Origin: an uncultured Eubacteriales bacterium
GTDB lineage: Bacteria; Bacillota; Clostridia; Oscillospirales; UBA644
Length of the DNA: 64,000 bases
Assembly: GCA_934454405.1 (NCBI GenBank)
Contig: CAKSFN010000002.1
Span: 62,001 to 126,000, forward strand
Direction of reading: 5' to 3'
Shown here: piece by piece, positions 31,728 to 40,514 of the stretch
Position numbering within the stretch: the stretch's first letter is position 1
Layout: every line of letters begins with the position of its first letter
Made by a program: the position numbers and the translations under genes
The notes under the pieces: model-generated
What the model was told of the DNA's origin: nothing
The model's database searches: none
Seen by the model: the letters and a program-made list of their open reading frames with translations, nothing else

Positions 31728-33261
31728 CACAAACCTCCTCTCTCTTCGCGCCGGACATATAAAGTCCGAGTTCTTCGACGGTTACCTTCTTCGGATCAAG
31801 CTGTCCGACGATTTCGCCTTCGTACATAACAAGAATTCTGTCGGCAACGCTCATAACCTCGTCAAGTTCGAGAGATACAAGCAAAACCGCCTTGTCTTCA
31901 TCGCGAAGTTTTATCAATTGACGGTGTATATTTTCGATTGCGCCTACGTCGAGGCCTCTCGTCGGCTGAACCGCTACGAGAAGGTCAGGATCGCAGTCCA
32001 CTTCGCGGGCAACTATCGCTTTCTGCTGGTTACCGCCCGACATCGTTCTTGCAATGGATACGCAGCCCTGTCCCGAACGGATATCAAATCTTTCTATAAG
32101 ATCCTTTGCGTAACCGCGTATAACGCGTTTTTTGAGGAAGCCCGCTTTGTTGGTGAATCTCGGCGTGAAATACCTTTGCAAAACGAGATTGTATTCAAGC
32201 GAATAGTCGAGAACGAGACCGTGTTTATGTCTGTCCTCTGGTATATGACTCATTCCCGAAATGTTTCTTTTTCTTACTGACGCGTGAGAAATATCTTTTC
32301 CGAGAAGGAGAATTTTTCCTTTTCTTATCTTTTCAAGTCCCGTAAGAGCATAGACAAGTTCTGTCTGACCGTTGCCGTCGATACCGGCAATGGCGACGAT
32401 CTCGCCTCTCCGAACATGGAACGAAACATTTCTGACCGCGTCCTTTTTATGGATACGGCTCTGAGCGTAAAGCCCATCGACCTCAAGAATGGTCTCGCCC
32501 ACGGGATGTTCGTCCTTTTTAACGACAAACTCAACATCTCTGCCGACCATCATACGAGAAAGCTCGTTCATTGTTGTGTCTTTGATTTCAACGGTTCCCA
32601 CGTATTTACCTTTACGCAAAACCGTGCAGCGGTCTGCTATCTCCATAATCTCATTCAGTTTGTGAGAGATGAAAAGTATGGATTTTCCCTCAGCCGCAAG
32701 GTTACGCATAATCTGCATAAGCTCGGTTATCTCCTGAGGTGTCAGAACCGCGGTCGGTTCGTCGAAAATAAGGATCTCATTCTCTCTGTAAAGCATTTTG
32801 AGAATTTCCGTTCTCTGCTGCATACCGACTGAAATATTTTCAATTATCGCGTCCGGATCGACGCTGAGACCGTACCGGTCAGAAAGTTCAAGTATCTTTT
32901 TACGGGCGATGCGCTTTTGCAGAAAGCCCGCTTTCGTCGGTTCGTCGCCGAGCATAATATTGTCGAGAACGGAAAAGCACTCAACAAGCTTGAAATGCTG
33001 ATGCACCATTCCTATTCCGAGCGCATTCGCGTCGTTCGGGTCCTTTATGCTGACCTTTTTGCCGTCCTTGAAAATCTCGCCTTCTTCGGGTTGATATATA
33101 CCGAAAAGAACGGACATCAAAGTCGATTTTCCCGCGCCGTTCTCGCCGAGAAGCGCGTGAATTTCACCTTTTTTAAGTCGGAGAGTTATATCGTCGTTTG
33201 CGACAATTCCCGCAAACCTTTTTGTTATATGCAACATTTCTATCGCATACCGTTCCGCCAT
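31720..33261 (-). CDS. Nucleoside ABC transporter ATP-binding protein (NupO/YufO-like, two ATPase domains)
   Basis: 513 residues with two ABC cassettes as in sugar and nucleoside importers. The first has Walker A GENGAGKST, a degenerate signature (ISVGMQQRTEI) and Walker B ILIFDEP. The second has a degenerate Walker A (GIDGNGQTE) but an intact signature (MSGGNQQKAIVAREV) and LVAVQPTRGLD. One competent site per half is typical. I start at ATG 33261 behind GGGGGAG. It follows the Bmp lipoprotein gene by 120 bases containing a strong hairpin. Confidence 0.93.
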   Translation of the reverse strand: MAERYAIEMLHITKRFAGIVANDDITLRLKKGEIHALLGENGAGKSTLMSVLFGIYQPEEGEIFKDGKKVSIKDPNDANALGIGMVHQHFKLVECFSVLDNIMLGDEPTKAGFLQKRIARKKILELSDRYGLSVDPDAIIENISVGMQQRTEILKMLYRENEILIFDEPTAVLTPQEITELMQIMRNLAAEGKSILFISHKLNEIMEIADRCTVLRKGKYVGTVEIKDTTMNELSRMMVGRDVEFVVKKDEHPVGETILEVDGLYAQSRIHKKDAVRNVSFHVRRGEIVAIAGIDGNGQTELVYALTGLEKIRKGKILLLGKDISHASVRKRNISGMSHIPEDRHKHGLVLDYSLEYNLVLQRYFTPRFTNKAGFLKKRVIRGYAKDLIERFDIRSGQGCVSIARTMSGGNQQKAIVAREVDCDPDLLVAVQPTRGLDVGAIENIHRQLIKLRDEDKAVLLVSLELDEVMSVADRILVMYEGEIVGQLDPKKVTVEELGLYMSGAKREEVCDA

Positions 33262-33307
33262 AACGATCTCCCCCTTTCTCACTGTTTTTTCCTGTTTCTT
33301 TTGCGAA

Positions 33308-33337
33308 ACAGGGGTGTCCGGTTTCGGACACCCCTGT
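33308..33337 (-). terminator. Perfect 13-bp hairpin between the Bmp lipoprotein and ATPase genes
   Basis: ACAGGGGTGTCCG (33308-33320) pairs exactly with 33325-33337 around a four-base loop. On the transcribed strand it is followed by TTTCGC rather than a long T run, so it probably acts as an attenuator or mRNA stabiliser that keeps binding-protein levels above the ATPase. Confidence 0.6.
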
Positions 33338-33381
33338 CAAAATTCGGGGAATCAGCTTTTTAATTCCCTTTTGAGCAATAC

Positions 33382-34602
33382 TTAGCCGACTATTCTGCCC
33401 TGATCGGATACGTTGGAATTGGTAACGGTCGGGAATACAGACGTATCGTCGGATACGGTAACCTTGCCCTCAAACATATTCTTAACGAGAGCGGTGTAAT
33501 CCTCTTTGGTAAACGTATCGCCGAACTGCGTGGTATCCATAGGAAGCTGAACGTAGTTCTTGGTCGGGTCTTCGCCGTTTACGAGACCGAGAGAAACGAT
33601 CTTACCCTTGTAGTTATCCCATTTGCCGGCAATGATGTCGGTAAGGGTGTCGTACGTTGCGGGATAAAGACCCTTCATAGCGGACGTAACGGTGATGCCT
33701 TTGCCGTAGCCTTTGTCGATGATGGGGCTCTGGTCGGTGTCAACGCCTATGATTTTAGCGCCGACTTTCTTGGCAGCCTCTGCTGCGGAGGTGTAAACGC
33801 CGCCGCCGCAAGCGAACACGATCTGCGTGCCGTTAGCGAACCAAGTGTCCATTTTAGCGGTGATCGCGGGGTCGCCCTGGAAAAGACCGCCGTATACATA
33901 GTTCATATCAATGGTGATGCCGAGTTCTTTTGCTGCTTCGTCAGCACCCTGAACGAAACCGTAGCCGAAGCGGATAACCGCGGGAACTGCCATACCGCCG
34001 AGGAAGCCGAGTTTGGTATAGCCGAGTTTAACTGCGGCATAACCTGCCATGTAACCGCTGAGCTCTTCTTTGTAAATAGCACTGTAAATGTTGTCAAGTT
34101 TTACGTATTTGTCGAAATCCCAGTTTTCGGGTTTGTAGTCGTAGGTTTCGCCTGCAAGTTTAACGCCTGCTTCAAGGAAGTCGCCTCTTGCAACGTCAAG
34201 CGCGAAGAATTTAACGTCGGGATAATCCGGAGCGCGGCTGAGGATAGCGGTCGCGAATGCGTAACCGGGCATTACGATAACATTGTAGCCCTTGTCTATC
34301 GCGGTGTCTATCATCGTTTCACGAGCAGCGTCGGTGTTGTCCGCGGGCTTGAAATACTCGAACGTAAGGTTATTTGCTTCTGCGAAAGCTTTGCAAGCCT
34401 CATAGGTGGTTTGGTTGAAGGACTGGTCTGTGATGTCGCCGTAGTCGGTTATCATCGCGATTTTGTAGTCGGATTTCGGTGCAGCCGACGGGTCGGTCGC
34501 TTTGTCGGACTGGCTGGGATCTTTGTCGCCGTTACATGCCGTAATAGCGAAAAGACCTGCCACCATAATTACCGCCAGGAAAACAGCAAGAAACTTTTTC
34601 AT
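33382..34602 (-). CDS. Bmp-family nucleoside-binding lipoprotein
   Basis: 406 residues. A signal peptide (KKFLAVFLAVIMVAGLF) ends in the lipobox AITAC, so the mature protein is lipid-anchored on the outer face. The rest is the Bmp/PnrA periplasmic-binding fold, with MITDYGDITDQSFNQ near the start and IGVDTDQS late in the chain. It captures nucleosides for the ABC importer encoded downstream. It has its own promoter (34652-34680) and an AGGAGG site. Confidence 0.93.
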   Translation of the reverse strand: MKKFLAVFLAVIMVAGLFAITACNGDKDPSQSDKATDPSAAPKSDYKIAMITDYGDITDQSFNQTTYEACKAFAEANNLTFEYFKPADNTDAARETMIDTAIDKGYNVIVMPGYAFATAILSRAPDYPDVKFFALDVARGDFLEAGVKLAGETYDYKPENWDFDKYVKLDNIYSAIYKEELSGYMAGYAAVKLGYTKLGFLGGMAVPAVIRFGYGFVQGADEAAKELGITIDMNYVYGGLFQGDPAITAKMDTWFANGTQIVFACGGGVYTSAAEAAKKVGAKIIGVDTDQSPIIDKGYGKGITVTSAMKGLYPATYDTLTDIIAGKWDNYKGKIVSLGLVNGEDPTKNYVQLPMDTTQFGDTFTKEDYTALVKNMFEGKVTVSDDTSVFPTVTNSNVSDQGRIVG

Positions 34603-34651
34603 AAAAGAACCTCCTAAAAATTATGCAGTATTTTACTGCCTGTTCGTGAAA

Positions 34652-34680
34652 ATTTTATCACATTTTACCCATAATGTCAA
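34652..34680 (-). promoter_or_regulatory. Sigma-A promoter of the Bmp transporter genes
   Basis: Minus strand TTGACA (34680-34675), a 17-base spacer and TAAAAT (34657-34652). The short leader contains GCAGTA-TTT-TACTGC (34625-34639). A 16-bp perfect palindrome, CACAAATTAATTTGTG (34708-34723), lies just upstream across the cdd stop and could be an operator. Confidence 0.8.
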
Positions 34681-34713
34681 TAGTTTTATGTGCTTTTGTA
34701 TAAACTGCACAAA

Positions 34714-35124
34714 TTAATTTGTGACAAAATTCGGGTAGAAGGCATTCGGAAGAATTTCTCCGAGAGTATGTTCGGTGTATTTACCGTTACCGACGACAAA
34801 GAGAACGGGGAAATCCGGAGAGCAAAACTCCGCCATAACCTGCCTGCAAACGCCGCACGGAGGGAACTCCCCCTTAACAACGCCTCCCTTGCCGCCTGCG
34901 ACCGCAATCATATCGAATTTTCGTTCGCCCTCGCTGACCGCCTTGAAAATTGCGGTTCTTTCAGCGCATACGGTGGGCGTGAACGACGCGTTTTCGATAT
35001 TGCAGCCGGTGTAGACCTTTCCCGTCGAAGTCAGAAGAGCGGCTCCGACGGTATATCCCGAATACGGGACATACGCGTTTTTCATGGCATCAACAGCGAG
35101 CGCGCAAAGTTCTTCTTTCGTCAT
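34714..35124 (-). CDS. cdd: Cytidine deaminase
   Basis: 136 residues, the size of tetrameric cytidine deaminases. The zinc site is complete: C-A-E in PTVCAERTAIF and PPCGVC, with NIENASF for substrate binding. It converts cytidine or deoxycytidine to uridine or deoxyuridine. I start at ATG 35124 behind GGAGG and discard the 18-codon extension that would overlap deoD. It sits 16 bases after deoD. Confidence 0.93.
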   Translation of the reverse strand: MTKEELCALAVDAMKNAYVPYSGYTVGAALLTSTGKVYTGCNIENASFTPTVCAERTAIFKAVSEGERKFDMIAVAGGKGGVVKGEFPPCGVCRQVMAEFCSPDFPVLFVVGNGKYTEHTLGEILPNAFYPNFVTN

Positions 35125-35140
35125 TTCGGAAAAACCTCCT

Positions 35141-35884
35141 CTATTCCGCGTCGAGCGCGACGGCGGTCTTAAGCGCAAGCTCCATCATTTCCGTGAACGA
35201 ATTCTGTCTTTCGATCGCGGGAAGATTCTCCCCTGTCAGAATATGGTCGGATATCGTGCAGACAGCCAACGCATTTTTTCCGCATCTCGCGGCGTTCATA
35301 TAGAGCGCGGCGGCTTCCATTTCTATTGCCATAACGCCCATTTTGCTCCAAGACGGCGTTGACTTCAACCCGTCGGGAAGTCCCTCTTCGTCATTGTAGA
35401 ACGTGTCTGACGAAAGAATGTTGCCGACGTGGTAACGAAGCCCCATATCTTCGGCAATATCCGCGCAGTGACGAAGCATTTTGTAGCTGCCGATCGGGGC
35501 AAACGTCCCGGGCAGATGATATTGCGACGCAAAGTTCGAATTGGTGCATGCGCCCTGCCCGATAACGATGTCGCGAACCCTGATATCCGGGTTTATCGCG
35601 CCCGCAGAGCCGATGCGCATTATGTTTTGCACTCCGTAAACGGTATACAGTTCATAGGAATATATGCCTATGGAGGGCATACCCATACCGCTTGCCATTA
35701 CGGACACTTTCACGCCGCCGTAAGTTCCCGTATATCCGTGAATACCGCGAACGTTATTGACAAGCCTTGCGTCGTTCAAAAATGTTTTTGCGATAAATTC
35801 CGCGCGCAGCGGGTCGCCGGGCATAAGCACGGTTTTGGCAAAATCGCCGAGCGCCGCTTCGTTGTGAGGGGTAAGATTAGCCAT
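35141..35884 (-). CDS. deoD: Purine-nucleoside phosphorylase (DeoD type)
   Basis: 247 residues of the hexameric trimeric-PNP/UP superfamily. It has GDPLRAE, RIGSAGAINPDI, the MEAAALY signature and SDHILTGE at the purine site. It phosphorolyses purine (deoxy)ribonucleosides. AAAGGAGG precedes ATG 35884. It lies 46 bases after tdk, with a small hairpin GGAAAGC-CTTC-GCTTTCC between. Confidence 0.95.
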   Translation of the reverse strand: MANLTPHNEAALGDFAKTVLMPGDPLRAEFIAKTFLNDARLVNNVRGIHGYTGTYGGVKVSVMASGMGMPSIGIYSYELYTVYGVQNIMRIGSAGAINPDIRVRDIVIGQGACTNSNFASQYHLPGTFAPIGSYKMLRHCADIAEDMGLRYHVGNILSSDTFYNDEEGLPDGLKSTPSWSKMGVMAIEMEAAALYMNAARCGKNALAVCTISDHILTGENLPAIERQNSFTEMMELALKTAVALDAE

Positions 35885-35930
35885 ATTCAGTTCCTCCTTT
35901 GTATCGTTCGGAAAGCCTTCGCTTTCCGAT

Positions 35931-36551
35931 TTAATTGTTCCTGTTTTTTTGTTTTTTTATCTGTTCGTGATAACACTTATAGCACATTCCGACATAGCTT
36001 TCGTTTCCGCCGATAAACACCTGCGAACCTTCGGTAAGAATATCGCCGTTGCCGTCAATCCGCGCGTTGACGGTCGCCTTTCTTCCGCAGCGGCAGATGG
36101 ATTTGATTTCGGTTATGCTGTCGGCAATCTCAAAAAGCCGCTTGCTTCCCGGGAAAAGCCGCGTTCTGAAATCCGCGCGAAGCCCGAAGCAAAGCACGGG
36201 AACATCGTAAATATCGGCAATGTCTTTCATCTGTTCTATCTGCGCCTCCGTCAAAAACTGACATTCGTCGCAGATTATAACATCGACCCGCTGCTGTTTG
36301 CTGCGCTCAATATACATATCAATAATATTGTCGCTGTCACAGACCGTTACGGCGGGAGCCGTCAGCCCGATGCGGCTTCTGACTTCGGCGATGACGTTTC
36401 CGTATTCGTCCCTCACGTCTCCCCTGTCGTCGGTTGCCGGCTTCATCAGAAAAACGTTTTTGTTTTTCTCTTCATAATTAAATTTAGTCATCAGCGCCTG
36501 CGCGCTTTTGGAACTGCCCATAGCGCCGAATTTGAAATAAAGCTTAGCCAT
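35931..36551 (-). CDS. tdk: Thymidine kinase
   Basis: 206 residues. The P-loop is variant (GAMGSSKSAQAL, as in type II thymidine kinases), there is DECQFL in the Walker B region, and the zinc-binding lasso cysteines are CRCG and CYKCY. It phosphorylates thymidine and deoxyuridine. It is the first gene of the salvage cluster. The promoter is not clear: an AT-rich region with GATAAA/TAAAAT boxes lies at about 36570-36600. It is divergent from sigK. Confidence 0.93.
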   Translation of the reverse strand: MAKLYFKFGAMGSSKSAQALMTKFNYEEKNKNVFLMKPATDDRGDVRDEYGNVIAEVRSRIGLTAPAVTVCDSDNIIDMYIERSKQQRVDVIICDECQFLTEAQIEQMKDIADIYDVPVLCFGLRADFRTRLFPGSKRLFEIADSITEIKSICRCGRKATVNARIDGNGDILTEGSQVFIGGNESYVGMCYKCYHEQIKKQKNRNN

Positions 36552-36670
36552 AAAACATCATGCTCCGAAATTATTTTATCTGTTTTTTCAAACAAAAATT
36601 CAAGTTAAAAAAATACGTTCATAGACAAGCCGCAAACTGACATAAATTAAAACTACGGGAGGTCGATATT

Positions 36671-37348
36671 ATGTTCTGTTCGTTTTTCAACCTTTTTCTG
36701 CTGATACTGCATATCGGTCAAACAGGCTCGTTTCCGCCGCCGCTTTCCGAAAAAGAAGAAAAAGAGCTTGTCGAAAAGATGCTTTCTGGGGACGGCGACG
36801 CAAGATCAAAACTGATAGAGCACAACCTGAGACTGGTTGCGCATATAGTCAAAAAATACTATGCTTCGGCGGACGACCAAAACGACCTTATCTCGATAGG
36901 TTCGATAGGTCTGATAAAAGGCGTGGACAGTTATAAGCCCGAAAAGAAGGTCAGGCTCGTGACATACGCCGCAAAATGCGTCGAAAACGAAATACGGATG
37001 CATTTCCGGAAAAAGAAGCGCGCCGCAAACGAGATATCTCTCAGCGAACACATCGAAACAGATAAGGACGGCAACGAGCTTTCGCTGATAGACGTAATAG
37101 CCGAAGAAGACAGGATTCTTGATTCCGTTTATCGAAAAATGCGCGTCGAAAAGCTGATAAAAGGCATAAGAACGCAGCTTGACGACAGAGAAAGAAAGAT
37201 CATCGAGCTTCGCTACGGGCTGACGGAGCCGTCGCTTACGCAGAAACAAACGGCGCAGAGGCTCGGAGTTTCGCGTTCATATATTTCACGGCTGGAGAAA
37301 AAAGCGCTGCTTACGCTTCGCGAATATCTGCAAAAAAATCCTCTTTGA
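36671..37348 (+). CDS. sigK: Sporulation mother-cell sigma factor pro-sigma-K (uninterrupted)
   Basis: 225 residues. A hydrophobic pro-sequence (FCSFFNLFLLILHIG) precedes sigma-70 region 2 (LIEHNLRLVAHIVKKYY, DLISIGSIGLIKGVDSY) and region 4 with its helix-turn-helix (TQKQTAQRLGVSRSYISRLEKKA). Sigma-K drives late mother-cell genes after removal of the pro-sequence by the membrane protease SpoIVFB. The gene is intact, with no skin-type insertion. ATG 36671 follows GGGAGG. CATA boxes at about 36619 and 36640 loosely resemble a sigma-E promoter. Its stop abuts that of convergent ispD with no gap. Confidence 0.93.
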   Translation: MFCSFFNLFLLILHIGQTGSFPPPLSEKEEKELVEKMLSGDGDARSKLIEHNLRLVAHIVKKYYASADDQNDLISIGSIGLIKGVDSYKPEKKVRLVTYAAKCVENEIRMHFRKKKRAANEISLSEHIETDKDGNELSLIDVIAEEDRILDSVYRKMRVEKLIKGIRTQLDDRERKIIELRYGLTEPSLTQKQTAQRLGVSRSYISRLEKKALLTLREYLQKNPL

Positions 37349-37996
37349 TCATTTCAGGTCGGACGGATATGTTATTTTAATATTGCAGCGGTCGCATTCG
37401 ATAAAACGGACGGGATAGCCGCACGCCTCGACAAGCCCGGAATCATCGGTATACAGATGAAGATATTTTTCGGCGCAGCCGAGCGCTTCCGAATATATGT
37501 CCCGTCTGAACGACTGCGGAGTGAACACGGAAACGACCTTTTCCCTGCTCACCGTCTCGTCGATAAATCCGTCGGGCGTGAGAGTTTTAACGGTGTTCAC
37601 GGCGCGTATTCCGCACACCGCGGCGCCGAATTCGACGGCGGCGGCGTTTATATTGTCAATGTCGCAGGGCAAAACAAACGGTCTCGCGCCGTCGTGAACG
37701 CATACTATCTCCGTTTTCGGGTCGATTGCCCGAAAACCGTTCCGTACCGATTTCTGACGGCATTCTCCGCCGTCCGCAAACACTATGCGCTTTGAAAACC
37801 GCTTGTCGTTTATCGCTTTTTTAACCTCGTCCGACGAGGTGACCACAACGATTTCCCGAACGCTTTCGGCTTTGACAAAAGCGGCGACGGTTTTAACTAT
37901 CAGCGGCTCTCCGCCGATGTTGAGCAACAGTTTGTTTCGTCCCATACGGGAGGAATTGCCTGCGGCAACTATTATAGCTGTTACAAAAGACTGCAC
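37349..37996 (-). CDS. ispD: 2-C-methyl-D-erythritol 4-phosphate cytidylyltransferase
   Basis: 215 residues. It has the nucleotidyltransferase motif AAGNSSRMG-x-NK near the N-terminus, VHDGARPFV and VNTVKT, all diagnostic of IspD in the MEP isoprenoid pathway. The first arginine of the usual R-M-G-x-x-x-K loop is in place. I start at GTG 37996 behind AAAGGA; a TTG ten codons earlier lacks a site. No ispF is adjacent. It is convergent with sigK, and the stop codons form TGATCA. Confidence 0.9.
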   Translation of the reverse strand: MQSFVTAIIVAAGNSSRMGRNKLLLNIGGEPLIVKTVAAFVKAESVREIVVVTSSDEVKKAINDKRFSKRIVFADGGECRQKSVRNGFRAIDPKTEIVCVHDGARPFVLPCDIDNINAAAVEFGAAVCGIRAVNTVKTLTPDGFIDETVSREKVVSVFTPQSFRRDIYSEALGCAEKYLHLYTDDSGLVEACGYPVRFIECDRCNIKITYPSDLK

Positions 37997-38081
37997 GTTT
38001 TTTAATTCCTTTCTTTTACAAGTCAATTATAATACATTTCGTCAAAAAAAGCAATATGTGAAAAAAAATTATTTTCCGCTA

Positions 38082-38110
38082 TTGCTTTTTGTCGAAAAAA
38101 AGGGTATAAT
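38082..38110 (+). promoter_or_regulatory. Sigma-A promoter of ymdB-rpe
   Basis: TTGCTT (38082-38087), a 17-base spacer and TATAAT (38105-38110), about 25 bases of leader. Confidence 0.8.
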
Positions 38111-38141
38111 ATTTAAGAACATTCCGTCAGGGAGAAAGAAT

Positions 38142-38900
38142 ATGAAAATTATCTGTCTCGGCGACGTTGTCGGAGAAGTCGGGCTCGACGCCGTCAAAAA
38201 AGGTTTGCCCTCGCTCATAAAAGAATATGACGCTGATTTTGTTGTAGTCAACGGCGAAAACGCCAATAAATACAACGGTATTTCCGCTGACGATGCCAAA
38301 GAACTGCGTTATTGCGGCGCGGATGTGATAACGACGGGAAATCACGTTTTCCGTCAAAGAAGCGTTTATTCCCTGCTTGACGAAGCCGAATACATAATTC
38401 GACCGGCAAATTATCCTTCATCCGCCCCCGGAACGGGATACACAGAGATCAAAACGCCGTTCGGCGCGGTTGCGGTGATAAATCTTATGGGGCAGGTCAA
38501 CGTCGATGAGGTTGACAACCCGTTTGCGACCGTCGATGCGCTGCTGAAAAAAATCGACGCGGAGTATATAATCGTCGATATGCACGCGGAGGCGACGAGC
38601 GAAAAAAGAGCTATGGGTTTTTATCTTGACGGAAAAGTCTCCGTCGTTTTCGGGACCCACACGCATGTTCAGACCGCGGACGAGCAGTTCCTGCCGAAAG
38701 GGACGGCATATATAACAGACCTCGGAATGTGCGGCGCGCACGACTCCGTTCTCGGAATAAAAAAAGAATGCGTGATTGAAAAATTCAGAACGCGTATGCC
38801 CGCCGTTTTTGAAAAAGCGACGGAGAATGTAATACTTGACGGGCTTTTCGTAGATACCGACAACAAAATGATTGAAAGAATAGGAGCAAAAATCCAATGA
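38142..38900 (+). CDS. YmdB-family metallophosphoesterase
   Basis: 252 residues of the YmdB/TIGR00282 family. The dinuclear metal site is visible as LGDVVG, VVNGENA, GNHVF, DMHAEATSEK and FGTHTHVQTAD. Bacillus YmdB hydrolyses 2',3'-cyclic nucleotides and influences biofilm and sporulation decisions. ATG 38142 follows AGGGAGAAAG. The rpe start overlaps its stop (ATGA). Confidence 0.93.
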   Translation: MKIICLGDVVGEVGLDAVKKGLPSLIKEYDADFVVVNGENANKYNGISADDAKELRYCGADVITTGNHVFRQRSVYSLLDEAEYIIRPANYPSSAPGTGYTEIKTPFGAVAVINLMGQVNVDEVDNPFATVDALLKKIDAEYIIVDMHAEATSEKRAMGFYLDGKVSVVFGTHTHVQTADEQFLPKGTAYITDLGMCGAHDSVLGIKKECVIEKFRTRMPAVFEKATENVILDGLFVDTDNKMIERIGAKIQ

Positions 38901-39535
38901 AAGTTTCCCCTTCTATTCTGAGCGCGAATTTCGCGTGGCTCAGAGACGATGTTTTAACAGTAAAAGACTCGGACTACCTGCATGTCGATGTTATGGACGG
39001 ACATTTTGTTCCGAACATAACATTCGGACTTCCGATAGTTAAAGACCTGAAAGAAAACGTGGATATTCCGCTTGACGTTCATCTGATGATAACCGAGCCT
39101 GAAAAATATATAGAGCGTTTTTGCAAGGCGGGAGCCGACATCGTCACATTTCATACAGAAGCGACGACCTGTCCCGAAAGATGTATCGAACTCATAAAGC
39201 AGAGCGGTGCCGTTCCGTCAATATCCGTCAAGCCCAATACCCCCGTCGAGGAGATTTTTCCGTTCCTTGACAAAGTGGGAATGGTTCTCGTTATGACCGT
39301 CGAGCCCGGTTTCGGCGGACAGAAGTTTATGGCCGATTGCCTTGAAAAATGCAGAAAACTCCGCGATGAAAGAGAAAAACGGGGGCTTTCGTTTATGATT
39401 CAGACCGACGGCGGCGTTAACAGGCAAACCGTGGTTGACTGCAAAAACGCGGGCGTTGACTGCGCCGTTGTTGGCTCCGCGTTGTTCGGAGCGACGAACA
39501 GAGAAGAAGAACTCAAATATTTTCAGGCGATTTAA
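38897..39535 (+). CDS. rpe: Ribulose-phosphate 3-epimerase
   Basis: 212-residue TIM barrel. It has the metal and catalytic motifs LHVDVMDGHFVPN, DVHLMI, VMTVEPGFGGQ and QTDGGVN, with VGSALF at the phosphate site. It interconverts ribulose-5-phosphate and xylulose-5-phosphate in the pentose phosphate pathway. Translationally coupled to ymdB and followed 11 bases later by the hydrolase-family gene. Confidence 0.95.
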   Translation: MKVSPSILSANFAWLRDDVLTVKDSDYLHVDVMDGHFVPNITFGLPIVKDLKENVDIPLDVHLMITEPEKYIERFCKAGADIVTFHTEATTCPERCIELIKQSGAVPSISVKPNTPVEEIFPFLDKVGMVLVMTVEPGFGGQKFMADCLEKCRKLRDEREKRGLSFMIQTDGGVNRQTVVDCKNAGVDCAVVGSALFGATNREEELKYFQAI

Positions 39536-39546
39536 GGAGGTCGGGA

Positions 39547-40191
39547 ATGAAACTCAGATTGAAGCTTTTTCCGATGAACGGCGTTCAAAGACTTATAGAA
39601 GACATAACCGTTGACATCAGAAAACTGCCTCTCGACGCGGAAAAAACGGTGATAGTCAACATCGACCCTATCGTCGGATTTTTTCTTCGGGGCGCGATGG
39701 CCTCGCCGCGTCTCGAAAAAATCATACCCAAGATCGAAAGAGTGAACGACCTGTTTGACAAATCCCGAAAGCTCTTTTTTATCGACTCGCACTCGGCGGT
39801 CAGCACCGAATTTTCAGCATATCCGCTGCATTGCGTAAACGAGGACGAATGTAAGATCATTCCCGAAATGAAGCGTTTCCTTCCCGACGCGGACATCATC
39901 GCAAAAAACTGTACGAACGGGTTTCTTGCGCCCGACTATGTCAAATGGCTCGGCGCGAATCTTCCGACAATAGAAAATATCGTTGTCACGGGAGGAATGT
40001 CGGATATTTCCGTTATGCAGTACGCGCTGACGCAGAAGGCGTATTTCAATGAAATCGACTGCAAGGCGAAGGTAATTGTCGTTGAAAACGCGACGCAGAC
40101 GTTCGACACGGAGGCGCACAACGGAAACAATATGCACGCGTTCGCGATGTACAATCTCTATCAGAACGGAGTTATAATAGCGAGAATATAA
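39547..40191 (+). CDS. Isochorismatase-fold protein lacking the catalytic cysteine
   Basis: 214 residues of the cysteine-hydrolase (isochorismatase/nicotinamidase) superfamily. The catalytic aspartate (D40 in VNIDPIVGF), the metal-like FIDSH and HC motifs and the catalytic lysine (K120 in IIAKNCTNGF) are present. The nucleophile position reads GGMSDISVMQYAL, so the cysteine of the usual TDICVMQ is serine (S155). Either the enzyme uses serine, or it has lost amidase chemistry and kept a binding role. It is third in the ymdB-rpe run with AAGGAGG upstream. The reaction is unknown. Confidence 0.75.
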   Translation: MKLRLKLFPMNGVQRLIEDITVDIRKLPLDAEKTVIVNIDPIVGFFLRGAMASPRLEKIIPKIERVNDLFDKSRKLFFIDSHSAVSTEFSAYPLHCVNEDECKIIPEMKRFLPDADIIAKNCTNGFLAPDYVKWLGANLPTIENIVVTGGMSDISVMQYALTQKAYFNEIDCKAKVIVVENATQTFDTEAHNGNNMHAFAMYNLYQNGVIIARI

Positions 40192-40514
40192 AAAACGGCT
40201 GTGGTTTTTACGCTTGTTTCTGTGTTTTCCCATCCGCCTGTTCGGCAATTTAATCAAACACGCCGCCACAGACGACGGAAGGCTCGCAGACCGGTACGGG
40301 GAGTTTCGACATACCGTCTTTGGCATACCCCGGAACGGATATCTCAGATTGGCTTACGCAAAAAACAGAATAAATTCGAATCAAAAAAAAGACCTCAAAA
40401 GGTACAACCTTTGAGGTCTTTTTTTAACAAATCGATGGACAGAAAAATAAACGTGCTTCAATATTTTTCCGAATCGTTATCCTTAACAGCCGTCGTTTTT
40501 TCCGAAAGTCCATA
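40192..40514. other. Intergenic region between convergent genes
   Basis: 323 bases without a supportable gene. The frames here are short and lack ribosome sites. The only clear signal is the bidirectional terminator at 40383-40426. Confidence 0.6.
40383..40426. terminator. Bidirectional rho-independent terminator
   Basis: AAAGACCTCAAA with AGGT pairs with ACCTTTGAGGTCTTT around a short loop, flanked by eight A on the left and seven T on the right. It serves both the plus-strand ymdB run and the minus-strand radical SAM cluster. Confidence 0.9.

Noticed and set aside
40201..40414. Plus-strand 66-codon frame in the gap after the hydrolase gene
   Set aside because: No ribosome site, overlaps the terminator hairpin and its translation resembles no protein I know.
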